Positions 43,248-55,227 of a stretch of 56,123 bases of DNA are shown here, piece after piece; positions within the stretch are counted from its first letter, which is position 1; every line of letters begins with the position of its first letter. Under the pieces are notes generated by a model, which was not told the origin of the DNA, did not search any database, and saw nothing but the letters and a program-made list of their open reading frames with translations. The position numbers and the translations under genes were made by a program. Source of the DNA: Aquimonas sp. (GTDB lineage Bacteria > Pseudomonadota > Gammaproteobacteria > Xanthomonadales > Xanthomonadaceae); NCBI GenBank assembly GCA_022241605.1, contig JAKOMQ010000023.1, positions 1-56,123 of the forward strand, read 5' to 3'.

Positions 43248-43433
43248 TGGTCTCGATCGATCGCGACCCTCACATTGGGCCATGCGGCCGCCGTGCGGGT
43301 CGCCGCGCAGGGCTGTCGGGTTGCAGCCCAGGCCTGCTGCAAGCGCACAAGCGCAAGCTTTAGTTGCATGGCTGCCTGCGTCCCGGAAGGTTGTGGATGG
43401 TGGTGCGTCGCATCACCCGATGCGCCGCTTCCG

Positions 43434-43470
43434 ATATCCCTTGTCTATTCCCGCCATCGCGATAAACGAT
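43434..43470 (+). promoter_or_regulatory. Probable OxyR binding site upstream of katG
   Basis: ATAT, 7 bases, CTAT, 7 bases, ATCG, 7 bases, CGAT. This matches the OxyR tetramer pattern ATAG-n7-CTAT-n7-ATAG-n7-CTAT in spacing exactly and in 12 of 16 contact positions. It ends 67 bases before the katG start, a suitable place for activation. KatG is a classic OxyR target. Confidence 0.6.
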
Positions 43471-43498
43471 TTCCTCTATGCATCTTCGTGATTCATAG

Positions 43499-45730
<2,232 letters not shown>

Positions 45731-45780
45731 GCGTTCACCGCCCGCAGCGCCCTGACTCTGAAGGGGCGGGTGTCTCACCA

Positions 45781-45818
45781 CCCCGTGTCGTTGGTATCGC
45801 CGACGACACGGGGTTTTT
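45781..45818 (+). terminator. Rho-independent terminator after katG
   Basis: CCCCGTGTCGT at 45781-45791 pairs perfectly with ACGACACGGGG at 45803-45813, followed directly by TTTTT. This is the clearest terminator in the window, 50 bases after the katG stop. Confidence 0.92.
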
Positions 45819-45898
45819 CATGTCCTGCCACGGCGCATCCAAGCGCCGCTGGTCGGGCTATGCTGGCGGGCCCAGATCAAGCGCCGCGGCACCTGTCC

Positions 45899-47038
45899 AT
45901 GCCCTCTACCCCTGTACGTTTCCCTCGAAATCAAGCAGTTGTCGCCATCCTCATTTGCGCCTTGCCGCTTTGCGCCGCGCTCGCGCAGGAGAACAGCGGC
46001 GTGGCTCCGGCCAGCGTGGAGGCGTGTGCCGCGATCGAATCCGATCCGGTGCGCCTGCAGTGCTATGACCGTGCAGCCGGGCGCAACCTGCGTCAGTCGG
46101 CTGAAGCCCAGCGACAGCAAGCCGAGCTGGAGGCTGCTTACGATGCGCTGGACGCGCGCCTGCATCCCGACGGCGTGCGCAATCAGGCCGAGGAGCGCGT
46201 GGCTGCCCGCATCGCATCGCGCGAGCTCTCCGCGCTGGATCGGCGCTGGGAGCTCAGCCCCGAGTCGAAGTTGGGCAGCTTCAACCTGCGTGCCTACAAG
46301 CCGGTTCACCTCCTGCCATTGGCATGGAGCAGCCGTCCGAACCGGCAGCCGCAGAGCCCCAACCCGGACAACCGCCAGCCCGATCCGTTTGACCTCCAGC
46401 CCACCGAGGCGCGATTCCAGCTGAGCCTGAAGACCAAGGTCGCCCAGGGCCTGCTGCTCGGCGCCGGCGACCTGTGGTTCGGCTACACCCAGAGCTCGCG
46501 CTGGCAGCTCTACAGCAGCGAGACCTCGCGACCGTTCCGTGAGACCGTCTACGAGCCCGAGGCCCTGCTGGTGTTCGGTCCCCGGGCCGAGTTGTTTGGC
46601 TGGGAACTGCGCATGGCCAGCATCGGCATCAATCACCAGTCGAATGGTCGCAGCCTGCCGCTGTCGCGCAGCTGGAACCGCGCGGTCGTTGCGCTCGGTT
46701 TCGAACGTGAGAACTGGCTGCTGACGCTGCGACCGTGGTGGCGCATCAGCGAGGACCTTGAGACGGATGACAACCCTGACATCGTTGATTTCATGGGCCG
46801 CGGCGACATCAACCTCGTGCATCGTCGCGGCGATCACGAGTACGCCCTGCTTGCACGGCATACCCTGAAGTCGGGGTCCGATTCGCGCGGCGCGCTGCAG
46901 TTCGACTGGAGTTTTCCGCTCTCGCGCAGCCTGCGCGGCCATGTGCAGCTGTTCGAGGGATATGGCGAGAGCCTGATCGACTACAACGTGCGCAGCACCC
47001 AGATCGGCGTCGGCATTTCCTTGTTCGAGTGGTTCTGA
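45899..47038 (+). CDS. pldA: Outer membrane phospholipase A
   Basis: This 379-residue protein has an N-terminal signal (to AAL-AQ at about residue 30), then a linker, then a C-terminal beta-barrel with the OMPLA active site INHQSNG: H246 and S248, with N260 twelve residues after the Ser, as in E. coli (H142/S144/N156). The C-terminus ends in F, typical of outer-membrane barrels. It hydrolyses phospholipids in the outer leaflet as a calcium-dependent dimer. The N-terminal ~130 residues are longer than in E. coli. The start was taken at ATG 45899, where the signal peptide begins. Confidence 0.92.
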   Translation: MPSTPVRFPRNQAVVAILICALPLCAALAQENSGVAPASVEACAAIESDPVRLQCYDRAAGRNLRQSAEAQRQQAELEAAYDALDARLHPDGVRNQAEERVAARIASRELSALDRRWELSPESKLGSFNLRAYKPVHLLPLAWSSRPNRQPQSPNPDNRQPDPFDLQPTEARFQLSLKTKVAQGLLLGAGDLWFGYTQSSRWQLYSSETSRPFRETVYEPEALLVFGPRAELFGWELRMASIGINHQSNGRSLPLSRSWNRAVVALGFERENWLLTLRPWWRISEDLETDDNPDIVDFMGRGDINLVHRRGDHEYALLARHTLKSGSDSRGALQFDWSFPLSRSLRGHVQLFEGYGESLIDYNVRSTQIGVGISLFEWF

Positions 47039-47134
47039 CTCACCCGAGCCCAAGAGGTATGGCCCGTGGCACAGCAGGGCAGCGTCGCGCATTGCTAAAG
47101 TTCGAGACCCCTTGCCCGCCATGAGAACCGCGCC

Positions 47135-48055
47135 ATGAACGCCGACGCCTCCTACCCGATCGGCACCCCTGGTTTGCCTTGGGGCGCCACGGAGCGCGCC
47201 CAGTGGCTGTCCCGTCAGCAGCGTCTGCGCAGTTACGCCGATGAGGTGGAGGCGCCGATCCGCGGGCTTGCCGATCGTTTCGAGCTGGACGAGTACGGGC
47301 GGCTGGACTATGCCGGCGAGCGCTTGCCGCTGCTGGCCCTGCGCAGCCGCGGCTGGGACAGCGCACTGCCGACGGCGCTGGTGACCGGCGGCGTGCATGG
47401 CTACGAGACCAGCGGAGTACATGGCGCGCTGCGCTTCGCGAAGCGCGATGCCGCGGCTTTCGCGGGTCGCATCAACCTGCTGATCGCGCCCTGCGTCAGC
47501 CCGTGGGCCTACGAGCGAATCCATCGCTGGAACGCGCAGGCGACCGACCCCAACCGCAGCTTTCGCGCCGACAGCCCCGCGGAAGAGTCTGCGGCGCTGA
47601 TGCGTCTGGTCGAGCCGCTGCGCGCGCAGTGCCTGATGCACATCGATCTGCATGAGACCACCGATTCCGACGAGAGCGAATTCCGGCCCGCGCTGGCCGC
47701 GCGTGACGGCAAGCCCTTCGAGCCGGACAGCATCCCCGACGGCTTCTACGTGGTGGGCGACAGCGAAAATCCGCAGCTGGCTTTCCAGTCCGCGGTGATC
47801 GCGGCCGTCGCTCAGGTCACCCACATCGCGCCTGCAGACGCACAGGGTCGGATCATTGGCTCGGAGGTGGTAGCGCCCGGCGTGATCCTCTATCCCTTCC
47901 GCGCTCTCGGGCTTTGCGCGGGGCTGACCGATGCCCGCTACACCACCACCACCGAGGTCTACCCCGATAGCCCTCGCGCTACGCCAGAGCAGTGCAACGA
48001 GGCTCAGGCCACGGCGGTGCGAGCCGCCATCGGGTTTGCGCTGGCGCACGGCTGA
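47135..48055 (+). CDS. M14 family metallocarboxypeptidase
   Basis: This 306-residue protein shows the M14 zinc ligands H88 and E91 in GGVHGYETSG, H173 in HIDLHETTD, the substrate-binding N140/R141 in TDPNRSF and the catalytic E274 in TTTTEVYPD. No signal peptide is present, so a cytoplasmic role is expected, unlike secreted digestive carboxypeptidases. It resembles the succinylglutamate desuccinylase/aspartoacylase-like bacterial branch less than the peptidase branch. It follows pldA by 97 bases on the same strand; cotranscription is possible. Confidence 0.87.
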   Translation: MNADASYPIGTPGLPWGATERAQWLSRQQRLRSYADEVEAPIRGLADRFELDEYGRLDYAGERLPLLALRSRGWDSALPTALVTGGVHGYETSGVHGALRFAKRDAAAFAGRINLLIAPCVSPWAYERIHRWNAQATDPNRSFRADSPAEESAALMRLVEPLRAQCLMHIDLHETTDSDESEFRPALAARDGKPFEPDSIPDGFYVVGDSENPQLAFQSAVIAAVAQVTHIAPADAQGRIIGSEVVAPGVILYPFRALGLCAGLTDARYTTTTEVYPDSPRATPEQCNEAQATAVRAAIGFALAHG

Positions 48056-48234
48056 GGAGCTCCGGCACGGTATCTCCTGACGCCGCGCAGGAGCCCTGTC
48101 ACCTGCCTGTCGCCGCACCGCCACCGCCATGTCGGCGTGCTGTTCACCGAAGACATGCAGCGCATTTTTGACGACTTCCAGTCCGGACGGCGGATTCCGG
48201 ATCCGCGCTGAAGCGCAGGCATGGGCGAGTCTGA

Positions 48235-51200
48235 TCAGTGCTTGAACAGGCCGTGCACCGCTTGTCGCGCGGATTCGAAGCCAAAGTGCGCCTCGACGTT
48301 GGCAAGCCCGCCCTCGGACAGCTGGAGCCACAGCTCGGGATCGCGGTAGGCGGCCAGCACCTTGCGGGCGAAATCCTCGGGCGTTTCCGCCACCAGCACG
48401 TCTCGGCCGGGCTCGGCGTGCATGCCCTCGATGGCGATCGGCGTCGCCACCACGGGTTGTCCGAAGCTCATGCTCATGTTGACCTTGCCCTTGACGCCCG
48501 CACCGTAGCGCAGCGGCGCTACCGCGATCCGGCAGTCGTCCATGAAGGGCGCTATGTCGGGCACGAAGCCGTGGAACATGATGCCGGGGCGCTCGCCCAG
48601 CGCGCGCACTTCGTCCGGTGCCTTACTGCCGACAATGTGGAAAACCAGCTCGGGCGCTTCGGCGTGGATGAGCGGCAGCACCCGATCGGCAAACCAGGTC
48701 ACCGCATCGACGTTGGGCGGATGCTGGTAGCCGCCCATGAATACGATGTCGTGGCGTTCGGCGAACGCGCGCCGGCGACCGTGCACCTCGTGCACGTTGG
48801 ACAGGATCTCCACCCGTGCGGCTGGCGCCTCGCGGGCGAGCAGGGCCTGCTCGACCGGGCTCACCACCAGGGTGACGTCGCTGCGGCGGATCAGGTCCAG
48901 CTCGCGCTCGCGGGTCTGCGCGGCCTGTCGACGCAGGTCCTCACGGCCGGTCAGCGCGGCCTCGCGCTGCTCGCGCAGGTAGTGCAGGTCCACCGTATCG
49001 AAGGCCAGCACCGCCTGGGGCGCGTGCGCGCGCACGAGGTCCACGTACTGCACCGCGATGTAGTGGCGGCTCAGGATCACCAGATCGAAGCGCTCACCGT
49101 GCCGGGCAAACCAGCCGGGCACGTCACTCAGCCAGGGATGCCAGAGCACCTCCACGCCCAGCTGCTGCAGGTCCGCGCTGTAGCGCTCGATGAAGGCGCG
49201 ATTGTCGGCGAAGAAGGTCACCGCGCAGCCCTCGCTGCGCAGCACCCGCATCAGGTTCACCATCCGCAGCGAGCCGGAATCCTGGTCCGGCGCCGGCGTG
49301 GTGGCATCAATGATCAGCACATGGCGGCGGTCGCGGTGCTGGCGTGCCTGCTCTATCGGCGTGCCCGGCGCCGGATGGCTGGCCAGCGCCTCGCGCCAGC
49401 GCTCCAGGAACTTGCCCTGATTGACGACCTGGTAGGCCTTGATGCCGCTGTTGGTGTCGGTGCCGGAGCTGATGCCTTCGAAGTGCACGACCGCCGACTT
49501 CGGCTGGTACAGCACCTTCAGCCCGCGCGTGCGGACCTTCATGGCGAGGTCGGTGTCCTCGTAGTAGGCCGGCGCATAGTGCGGGTCGAAGCCGCCGAAC
49601 TCCCGGAACAGGGCTGCCGGCAGCGCGATCGCTGCGCCCGAGCAATAGTCCACCTCACGCAGGTAGTTGTACTCAGGCGCCGCCGGATCGCCGAAGCGGC
49701 CGTAGTTCCAGCCGGAGCCGTCGGCGAACACGATGCCTCCGGCTTCCTGCAGGCGGCCGTCCGGGTACACCAGCTTGGCGCCGACCAGGCCGGCCTCGGG
49801 GTGCTGCTCGAAGGTGTCGATCAGCGCATCCAGCCAGCCAGGCTGCACCGCGGTGTCGTTGTTGAGGAACACCAGGTAGTCACCGCGCGCGGCTGCGGCG
49901 CCGGCGTTGCAGGCGCCGATGAACCCGAGATTCTGCGCGTTGCGCAGATAGCGCAGGCCGTGGATCTGCGGCAGCACGCTGGCGCTGTCGTCGCTGGAGC
50001 AGTCGTCGACCACGATGATCTCGGCGCTGATCCGAGAGGGCTGGGCCGCGATCGAGCGCAGGCAGGTCAGGCTGTGCTGCAGGTGGTTGTAGACAGGAAT
50101 CACCACGCTGACCCGCGGTGTATCCGGGCAGGGTAGGTCGAAGGGAGTAAACGGCGCATCCTCCGGCACCGCCAGTGCGGCCGAGGGCAGCGCCGGGCGT
50201 GCCTCGGCGCGCAGCCGCGCCAGGGTGCCGCGCAGGCCGCGCGTACGCAGGCTGCGCAGGCCGCGCTGCAGCAGGGTGGTGGTTCGCTGCCTACGGAAGC
50301 TGATCTTCGACACTCCGCGGCTGAGCAGGCGACGCAGCCCGCGTAGCGGCCGGGTCAGACGCCATGAGGCACTGCGCAGGATGCGGTTGCGCTCGTCCTC
50401 GAAGTGGTCGCGCTGCTGCTCAAGCGACTCGACGTGCGACTCGAGAGCGCCAATGCGCTGCCGCTGGCTCTGGGTTTCGGCGGCCAGCGCCTGCAGGCGG
50501 CCCTTGGTGACCGCCAGCAGCGTATCGAGGTCGATGGGCGCATCGCCGAGCAGTTCGCCTTCCTCGCGCAGATCCTGCTGCAGCCGCTGCAGCATGCGCT
50601 GCAGGCGTGCGCGCTGGGCCTCCACCTCGCGATGCAGGGCCTCGGTCTCGGCCCGCAGCGACTGGGCCCAGGCCGTGCGCTCTGCCGCCAGTTTTTCCTG
50701 GTCCAGGGCCCAGCGGGCGCGGCTCTCCAGCTCGCGCTGCTGCTGGCGCTGCAGCTCGGTCGCCTCGGCCAAGGCACGGCGCTGCGCCGAGAGCTGTGCC
50801 TCGGCGTGCTGCAGCGTGTGCATCGCGAGCGGGGCAGGCTCGGGTAAGGCGTGTTCGCGCAGCGCCGCAGGCACCGCATCGGCATGCGCCTGCGCCATGC
50901 TGGCAAGGTCCGCCAGCTCAGGCTGCACGGCGCGCAAAGCCAGCAGCGGCCGGCGATCGCGCGCGAGGAAGCCGAGCGCACGCAGCACCGCCTCCGCCTC
51001 GGGCTCCACCAGCAGCCCGGTGCGACCCTGCTGGATGCGCTCGGCGTAGCTGCCGATGCGCGTGGCCAGTACCGGCAGGCGCAGCGACCACAGCTCGCTC
51101 AACAGGTAGCCGAAGGTCTCGGCCACGGTGGCCGGCAGCAGGGCCAGATCCGGCGCCAGCTCGGCCACCGCCTGCGGAAACTCATCGTGGCGATAGTCCA

Positions 51201-52722
51201 GACGCAGGTGCACCCCGCGCAGGCCCAGGAAACGCATGCCGGCAGCGCCGCATCCGAGCAACACCACTTCGACCTCGTCCGGCAGTCGCGGCAGCACCTC
51301 GGCCAGCAGCTGCTCGCCCTTGCCACCGTTGATGCGGCCGGGCACCAGCACTCGCAGGCGCGGGCGCGCCGGAGGCTGCGGCGCTGGCAGCGGATGCGGC
51401 CAGGGCGCGAGACCATGCGGCACCAAGCGCTGGGGCAGGGCGGACAGCCGCGGCGCCAGCCGCAGAAGGGTGTCGAGTGCGCTGCAGCTGGGCGCGATCA
51501 GGCAGGCGCCTGCGTCCAGCGCGGCCTGCTGGTAGCGCTCGCGCAATTCCAGCCAGTACTCGGCCCGCAGTTCGGCCCAGGGCAGCTGGCGGCCTTCCCG
51601 CATGAGCAGGCCTCGCAGCGCCGACTCGGAGGGGTCGAAATCGCCGCGGCCGAAATCCTCGTGCAGGCTCGGCCACAGCGGATGGTAGTCGTGGCAGACC
51701 AGCGCCGTGGGCAGGCCGCTGTGCAGCGCCTCCAGGCCGTGGCCGATCAGCGATGAGATGTGCAGGCGCGCCACCCGGAAACGGCGGCAGAGCTGCTCCA
51801 GCGTCTCCGCGTACTCGGTGCTGCGGATCGCGGTGGCCGCAATCGGCGCCGACAGCGGCTGCCGCAGCAGGGGGGGCTGGCCGGGAGCGGTGCACAGGCG
51901 CAGGGCGACGGCCGCCAGCTTGCGGTCCGGGGCGGATTCGGCCTGCAGCACCAGGTGCAGATGGCTGGCGTCGGCGCGGATCAGATCCTGCACGAAGCGC
52001 GCGCTGCCGCCGCCCCAGCCGTGCAGCAGGTGCAGCATGACGGGGCGCGGGTCGAGGCCGGGGTAGTCCGGTGCCTCCCGCACCTCCGCCAGACGCAGGA
52101 GCCGTGCCGCCAGCGCTTGCACGAGCGGCAGGTCGGCCAGCGCTCCCGCGCCTGCCGGCAGACACAGCGCAGGCTGCAGATAGCCTTCGATGGCGGGCGG
52201 CAGTGCTCCGTTCCAGCCGCCTTCCGAGGCGCACAGCGCATGCAGCGGAGCGATGGCCGCAGCGGCGATCCGGCAGGCGCGGGGGTCCACCCGCGGGCTG
52301 GGCACGAGGCCGTCTGGCGCGCACAGCCAGCACAGCGGATCCAGCCGGTCGCGCGCTGGCAGCTCGCCAACGGTTCCGCCATTCGCGAGCAGGCTTGCGG
52401 CATCAATGCCGCTGCACAGGCCCAGCCCGTGCGGCAGCTGCAGCAGGCGTTCCAGCAGCCAGGGCTGGCCCAGCAGCGCAGCATCCACCAGCAGCAGCTC
52501 GGCCTGCGGACGCAGCGCCTGGGCTTCGGCCAGCAGGGCTGCAAGCTCGGCGCCGACCAGACTGGGCACGCCGGCCTCCAGTCCCTCCAGACGCGCCTGC
52601 GGGTACTGCTGGCGCAGCCCCGAGAGGCCCGGCAGCAGCTGCGGGCGCGACTCGGCAAGGGGATCGAGGATGCAAAGAGTGGGGACGGACTGACCGTCGG
52701 CAGGAGCTGGGCTGGGGGACAT
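48235..52722 (-). CDS. Giant three-domain glycosyltransferase (GT4-like, GT2, GT4-like)
   Basis: This 1495-residue cytoplasmic protein has three glycosyltransferase units. The first GT-B unit spans ~230-600 (HLLHGWGGGSARFVQDLI; RVLVPGRINGGKGEQLL; ATVAETFGYLLSELW). A long coiled coil covers ~620-790. A GT2 domain starts at RVSVVIPVYNHLQHS (~867), with NNDT near 954 as the DXD-like site. The second GT-B unit is from ~1130 (HVLIIDATTPAPDQDSGSLR; FGQPVVATPIAIEGM). Such proteins usually build O-antigen, exopolysaccharide or surface-layer glycans processively. No other glycan-cluster gene is next to it. ATG 52722 is the preferred start; TTG at 52782 is possible. It is divergent from PBP1b. Confidence 0.9.
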   Translation of the reverse strand: MSPSPAPADGQSVPTLCILDPLAESRPQLLPGLSGLRQQYPQARLEGLEAGVPSLVGAELAALLAEAQALRPQAELLLVDAALLGQPWLLERLLQLPHGLGLCSGIDAASLLANGGTVGELPARDRLDPLCWLCAPDGLVPSPRVDPRACRIAAAAIAPLHALCASEGGWNGALPPAIEGYLQPALCLPAGAGALADLPLVQALAARLLRLAEVREAPDYPGLDPRPVMLHLLHGWGGGSARFVQDLIRADASHLHLVLQAESAPDRKLAAVALRLCTAPGQPPLLRQPLSAPIAATAIRSTEYAETLEQLCRRFRVARLHISSLIGHGLEALHSGLPTALVCHDYHPLWPSLHEDFGRGDFDPSESALRGLLMREGRQLPWAELRAEYWLELRERYQQAALDAGACLIAPSCSALDTLLRLAPRLSALPQRLVPHGLAPWPHPLPAPQPPARPRLRVLVPGRINGGKGEQLLAEVLPRLPDEVEVVLLGCGAAGMRFLGLRGVHLRLDYRHDEFPQAVAELAPDLALLPATVAETFGYLLSELWSLRLPVLATRIGSYAERIQQGRTGLLVEPEAEAVLRALGFLARDRRPLLALRAVQPELADLASMAQAHADAVPAALREHALPEPAPLAMHTLQHAEAQLSAQRRALAEATELQRQQQRELESRARWALDQEKLAAERTAWAQSLRAETEALHREVEAQRARLQRMLQRLQQDLREEGELLGDAPIDLDTLLAVTKGRLQALAAETQSQRQRIGALESHVESLEQQRDHFEDERNRILRSASWRLTRPLRGLRRLLSRGVSKISFRRQRTTTLLQRGLRSLRTRGLRGTLARLRAEARPALPSAALAVPEDAPFTPFDLPCPDTPRVSVVIPVYNHLQHSLTCLRSIAAQPSRISAEIIVVDDCSSDDSASVLPQIHGLRYLRNAQNLGFIGACNAGAAAARGDYLVFLNNDTAVQPGWLDALIDTFEQHPEAGLVGAKLVYPDGRLQEAGGIVFADGSGWNYGRFGDPAAPEYNYLREVDYCSGAAIALPAALFREFGGFDPHYAPAYYEDTDLAMKVRTRGLKVLYQPKSAVVHFEGISSGTDTNSGIKAYQVVNQGKFLERWREALASHPAPGTPIEQARQHRDRRHVLIIDATTPAPDQDSGSLRMVNLMRVLRSEGCAVTFFADNRAFIERYSADLQQLGVEVLWHPWLSDVPGWFARHGERFDLVILSRHYIAVQYVDLVRAHAPQAVLAFDTVDLHYLREQREAALTGREDLRRQAAQTRERELDLIRRSDVTLVVSPVEQALLAREAPAARVEILSNVHEVHGRRRAFAERHDIVFMGGYQHPPNVDAVTWFADRVLPLIHAEAPELVFHIVGSKAPDEVRALGERPGIMFHGFVPDIAPFMDDCRIAVAPLRYGAGVKGKVNMSMSFGQPVVATPIAIEGMHAEPGRDVLVAETPEDFARKVLAAYRDPELWLQLSEGGLANVEAHFGFESARQAVHGLFKH

Positions 52723-52904
52723 TCCGCGGGCTTGTTCGGGCCGCGACTCGGACGGCCGTCGGCGGGGCGGCAAGTATCGCAACCGCCCGCCCCGACCGCC
52801 AGCGACCGCAGGTGTACTTGGCCGGCCTGCACCAATGGCGCTGCCATACAGGCCACTACGGCTACACTCCGCCCGCCCGATCCGCAGGCTGCTCAGACCG
52901 ATCC

Positions 52905-55223
52905 ATGGCTCGACAGAAGACCACCCGCCAGCTGCCCGTCTCCGGCGAGGGCCTGCGCCCGGCTGCGCTGCTGTGGGGAATCGCCAAGGCCCTTGTCCTG
53001 CTCGCGCTGGGCTTCGTCGTCGGCTTCCTCGGGCCCTACGCCTGGGTGATCGACCGCCGGGTGGCGGCTGACTTCGCCGCGCTCAGCTGGCAGGTGCCGA
53101 CCCGGGTCATGGCGCGGCCGCTGCTGCTGCGGCCCGGTCTGCCGATGGATCTGCAGACCCTGCGCAGCGAGCTTGAGGCCGCCGGTTACCGTGAGGACGG
53201 GCAGGGTAGCCAGCCCGGCAGCTTCGCGGTGGACGGTGCGCGCGTGCGCCTGGCGACCCGCGCTTTCGTGGACGTGGACGGCCTGCAGCCGGCCCGCAGC
53301 GGTCGCATCGAGCTTGGCGGCGGCCAGGTGCGCAGCCTGCAGGCGGGCGACGGCAGCGCGCTGCGCGAGCTGCGGGTGGACCCCGCGCGCATCGCCACGC
53401 TCTACGGCGAGCGTCGCGAGGAGCGCCGGCTGGTGCGGCTGCAGGAGGTGCCGCCGCTGCTGGTCACCACCCTGCAGGCGGTCGAGGACCGCGACTTCAA
53501 GCGCCATATCGGCGTCGATTTCACCGGCATCGCCCGCGCCGCCTGGGTGAACTTCCGCTCCGGCGAGATCCGCCAGGGTGCCAGCACGCTGACCCAGCAG
53601 CTGGCTCGCAACCTTTACCTCAACCGCGAGCAGCGCTACTGGCGGAAGGTCAAGGAGGCCCTGCATGCGATCGCCATGGAGCGCCGCTTCGACAAGTCGA
53701 GGATTCTCGAGGCCTATCTGAACGAGGTTTTCCTCGGCCAGCAGGGCGGCCAGGCGATCCACGGCTTCGCCGCCGCCGGGGAATTCTGGTTTGGCAGCGA
53801 GATCGAGCAGCTGCGCCCGGGCGAGATCGCCCTGCTGGTTGGGCTGGTGAGGGGGCCGTCCTTCTACGACCCGCGCCGCCATCCCGAGCGCGCCCGTGAG
53901 CGCCGCAATCGGGTGCTGCAGCAGATGGCCGAAACTGGATTGGTCAGCCCGTCGGAGGCTGCGTCGTATGCCGCCCAGCCGCTGGGGCTGAAGCGCCAGG
54001 TGGGCCTCGCCGGCAACCGCGCCCCGGATTTCCTGTCGCTGGTGCGCACGCAGCTGGAGCGCGACTACCCGGCGGAGGCGCTGCGCGGCGCCGGTCTGAC
54101 GGTGCTGACCACCTTGGCGCCCTCGGCCCAGAGCGCGGCGGAAGCAGCGGTGGCGTCTGAGCTGGAGGCCCTGCAGACCGGCAACCGCCCACCGCTGGAG
54201 GCCGCGCTCGTGCTCACCGACAGCCAGCGTGGCGAAGTGCTCGCCGTGGTCGGCGCACGTCGGCCCAGCCCCGCAGGCTTCAATCGCGCGCTGGACGCAC
54301 AGCGGCCGGTCGGCTCCCTGCTCAAGCCCTTCGTCTACATGCTGGCTCTGGCCCAGCCGCAGCGCTATGCGTTGGCGACGCCGGTGGATGACGCCCCGAT
54401 TGAAGTGCGCCTGCCCAACGGCCGCAGCTGGGAGCCCTCCAACGCCAACGACCGCAGCCATGGACGGGTCAGCCTGCAGCAGGCGCTGTCGCAGTCCTAC
54501 AACCAGGCCACGGTGCGGCTGGGAATGGAGCTGGGCGTGGAGCGTCTGGGCCGGCTGATCGAAGTGCTGTCGGGCACTCGCCCGCCCGCGCACCCCTCGC
54601 TGCTGCTGGGCGCGGTCGACATGAGCCCGTTCCAGATCGCCCAGCTTTACCAGTTCCTGGCCTCCGGTGGCCGCCTGCAGCCGCTGCGCGCGGTGCGCGG
54701 CGTGCTGGATGCCGAGGGCCGGCCGCTGAGCCGCTACGACCGCCCGATCGAATCGCCGCAGCCGGGCGATGCTCTCGCCTCACGTCTGACCGGCATCGCC
54801 CTGCAGGAGTCCGCCCGCACGGGCACCGCGCAGCGGCTGGGCAGCGATGGCCTGGCCCGGCTCAGCCCCGCCGGCAAGACCGGCACCAGCAACGACAGCC
54901 GCGACAGCTGGTTTGCCGGCTATACCGGCAGTCACCTCGCGGTCGCATGGGTAGGCAATGACGGCAATGCGCCGACCGGGCTGTTCGGTGCCACCGGCGC
55001 CATGCGCATCTGGAGCTCGGTGTTCAAGCGCTTACCCAGCTCCCCGCTGAACGTCGGCGACGAAGGGCTGGAGTTCGTCTGGCTGGCACCGGAGAATTTC
55101 GCCCGCACCGACGAGGGCTGCCCAGAGGCCCGCCGCTATGCCTTCGTCGCCGGCCATGCCCCCATCGAGCACGAAGGCTGCAATGCGTCCCGCCTGCGCG
55201 AGTGGTTCAACCTTGGAGACTGA
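52905..55223 (+). CDS. mrcB: Bifunctional penicillin-binding protein 1B
   Basis: This 772-residue protein makes and cross-links peptidoglycan. It has one N-terminal helix (~28-45), a UB2H-like region (~75-150), the GT51 transglycosylase domain (EDRDFKRHIGVD with catalytic E194; QGASTLTQQLARNLYL) and the transpeptidase domain with SLLK (S471, K474), SYN (S531, N533) and KTGT (K658). Two late cysteines (CPEARRYAFVAGHAPIEHEGC) probably form a disulfide. It starts at ATG 52905. The next gene, a lipoprotein, follows after four bases with GGAG inside the end of this gene. Confidence 0.94.
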   Translation: MARQKTTRQLPVSGEGLRPAALLWGIAKALVLLALGFVVGFLGPYAWVIDRRVAADFAALSWQVPTRVMARPLLLRPGLPMDLQTLRSELEAAGYREDGQGSQPGSFAVDGARVRLATRAFVDVDGLQPARSGRIELGGGQVRSLQAGDGSALRELRVDPARIATLYGERREERRLVRLQEVPPLLVTTLQAVEDRDFKRHIGVDFTGIARAAWVNFRSGEIRQGASTLTQQLARNLYLNREQRYWRKVKEALHAIAMERRFDKSRILEAYLNEVFLGQQGGQAIHGFAAAGEFWFGSEIEQLRPGEIALLVGLVRGPSFYDPRRHPERARERRNRVLQQMAETGLVSPSEAASYAAQPLGLKRQVGLAGNRAPDFLSLVRTQLERDYPAEALRGAGLTVLTTLAPSAQSAAEAAVASELEALQTGNRPPLEAALVLTDSQRGEVLAVVGARRPSPAGFNRALDAQRPVGSLLKPFVYMLALAQPQRYALATPVDDAPIEVRLPNGRSWEPSNANDRSHGRVSLQQALSQSYNQATVRLGMELGVERLGRLIEVLSGTRPPAHPSLLLGAVDMSPFQIAQLYQFLASGGRLQPLRAVRGVLDAEGRPLSRYDRPIESPQPGDALASRLTGIALQESARTGTAQRLGSDGLARLSPAGKTGTSNDSRDSWFAGYTGSHLAVAWVGNDGNAPTGLFGATGAMRIWSSVFKRLPSSPLNVGDEGLEFVWLAPENFARTDEGCPEARRYAFVAGHAPIEHEGCNASRLREWFNLGD

Positions 55224-55227
55224 CCCC

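Noticed and set aside
41604..43283. 559-codon minus-strand frame antisense to the ABC-F gene
   Set aside because: The ABC-F frame has both Walker sets; the antisense reading has no motif.
48074..48211. Short plus-strand frame containing HVGVLFTEDMQRIFDDFQ
   Set aside because: Protein-like look but no start, ribosome site or family; may be a gene tail but too short to support.
45818..48331. 837-codon open frame on the minus strand antisense to pldA and the M14 peptidase gene
   Set aside because: It mirrors two genes with verified active-site motifs; the composition is low-complexity and typical of GC-rich antisense frames.
52893..54593. 566-codon minus-strand frame antisense to mrcB
   Set aside because: PBP1b is unmistakable on the plus strand; the other frame is a GC artefact.
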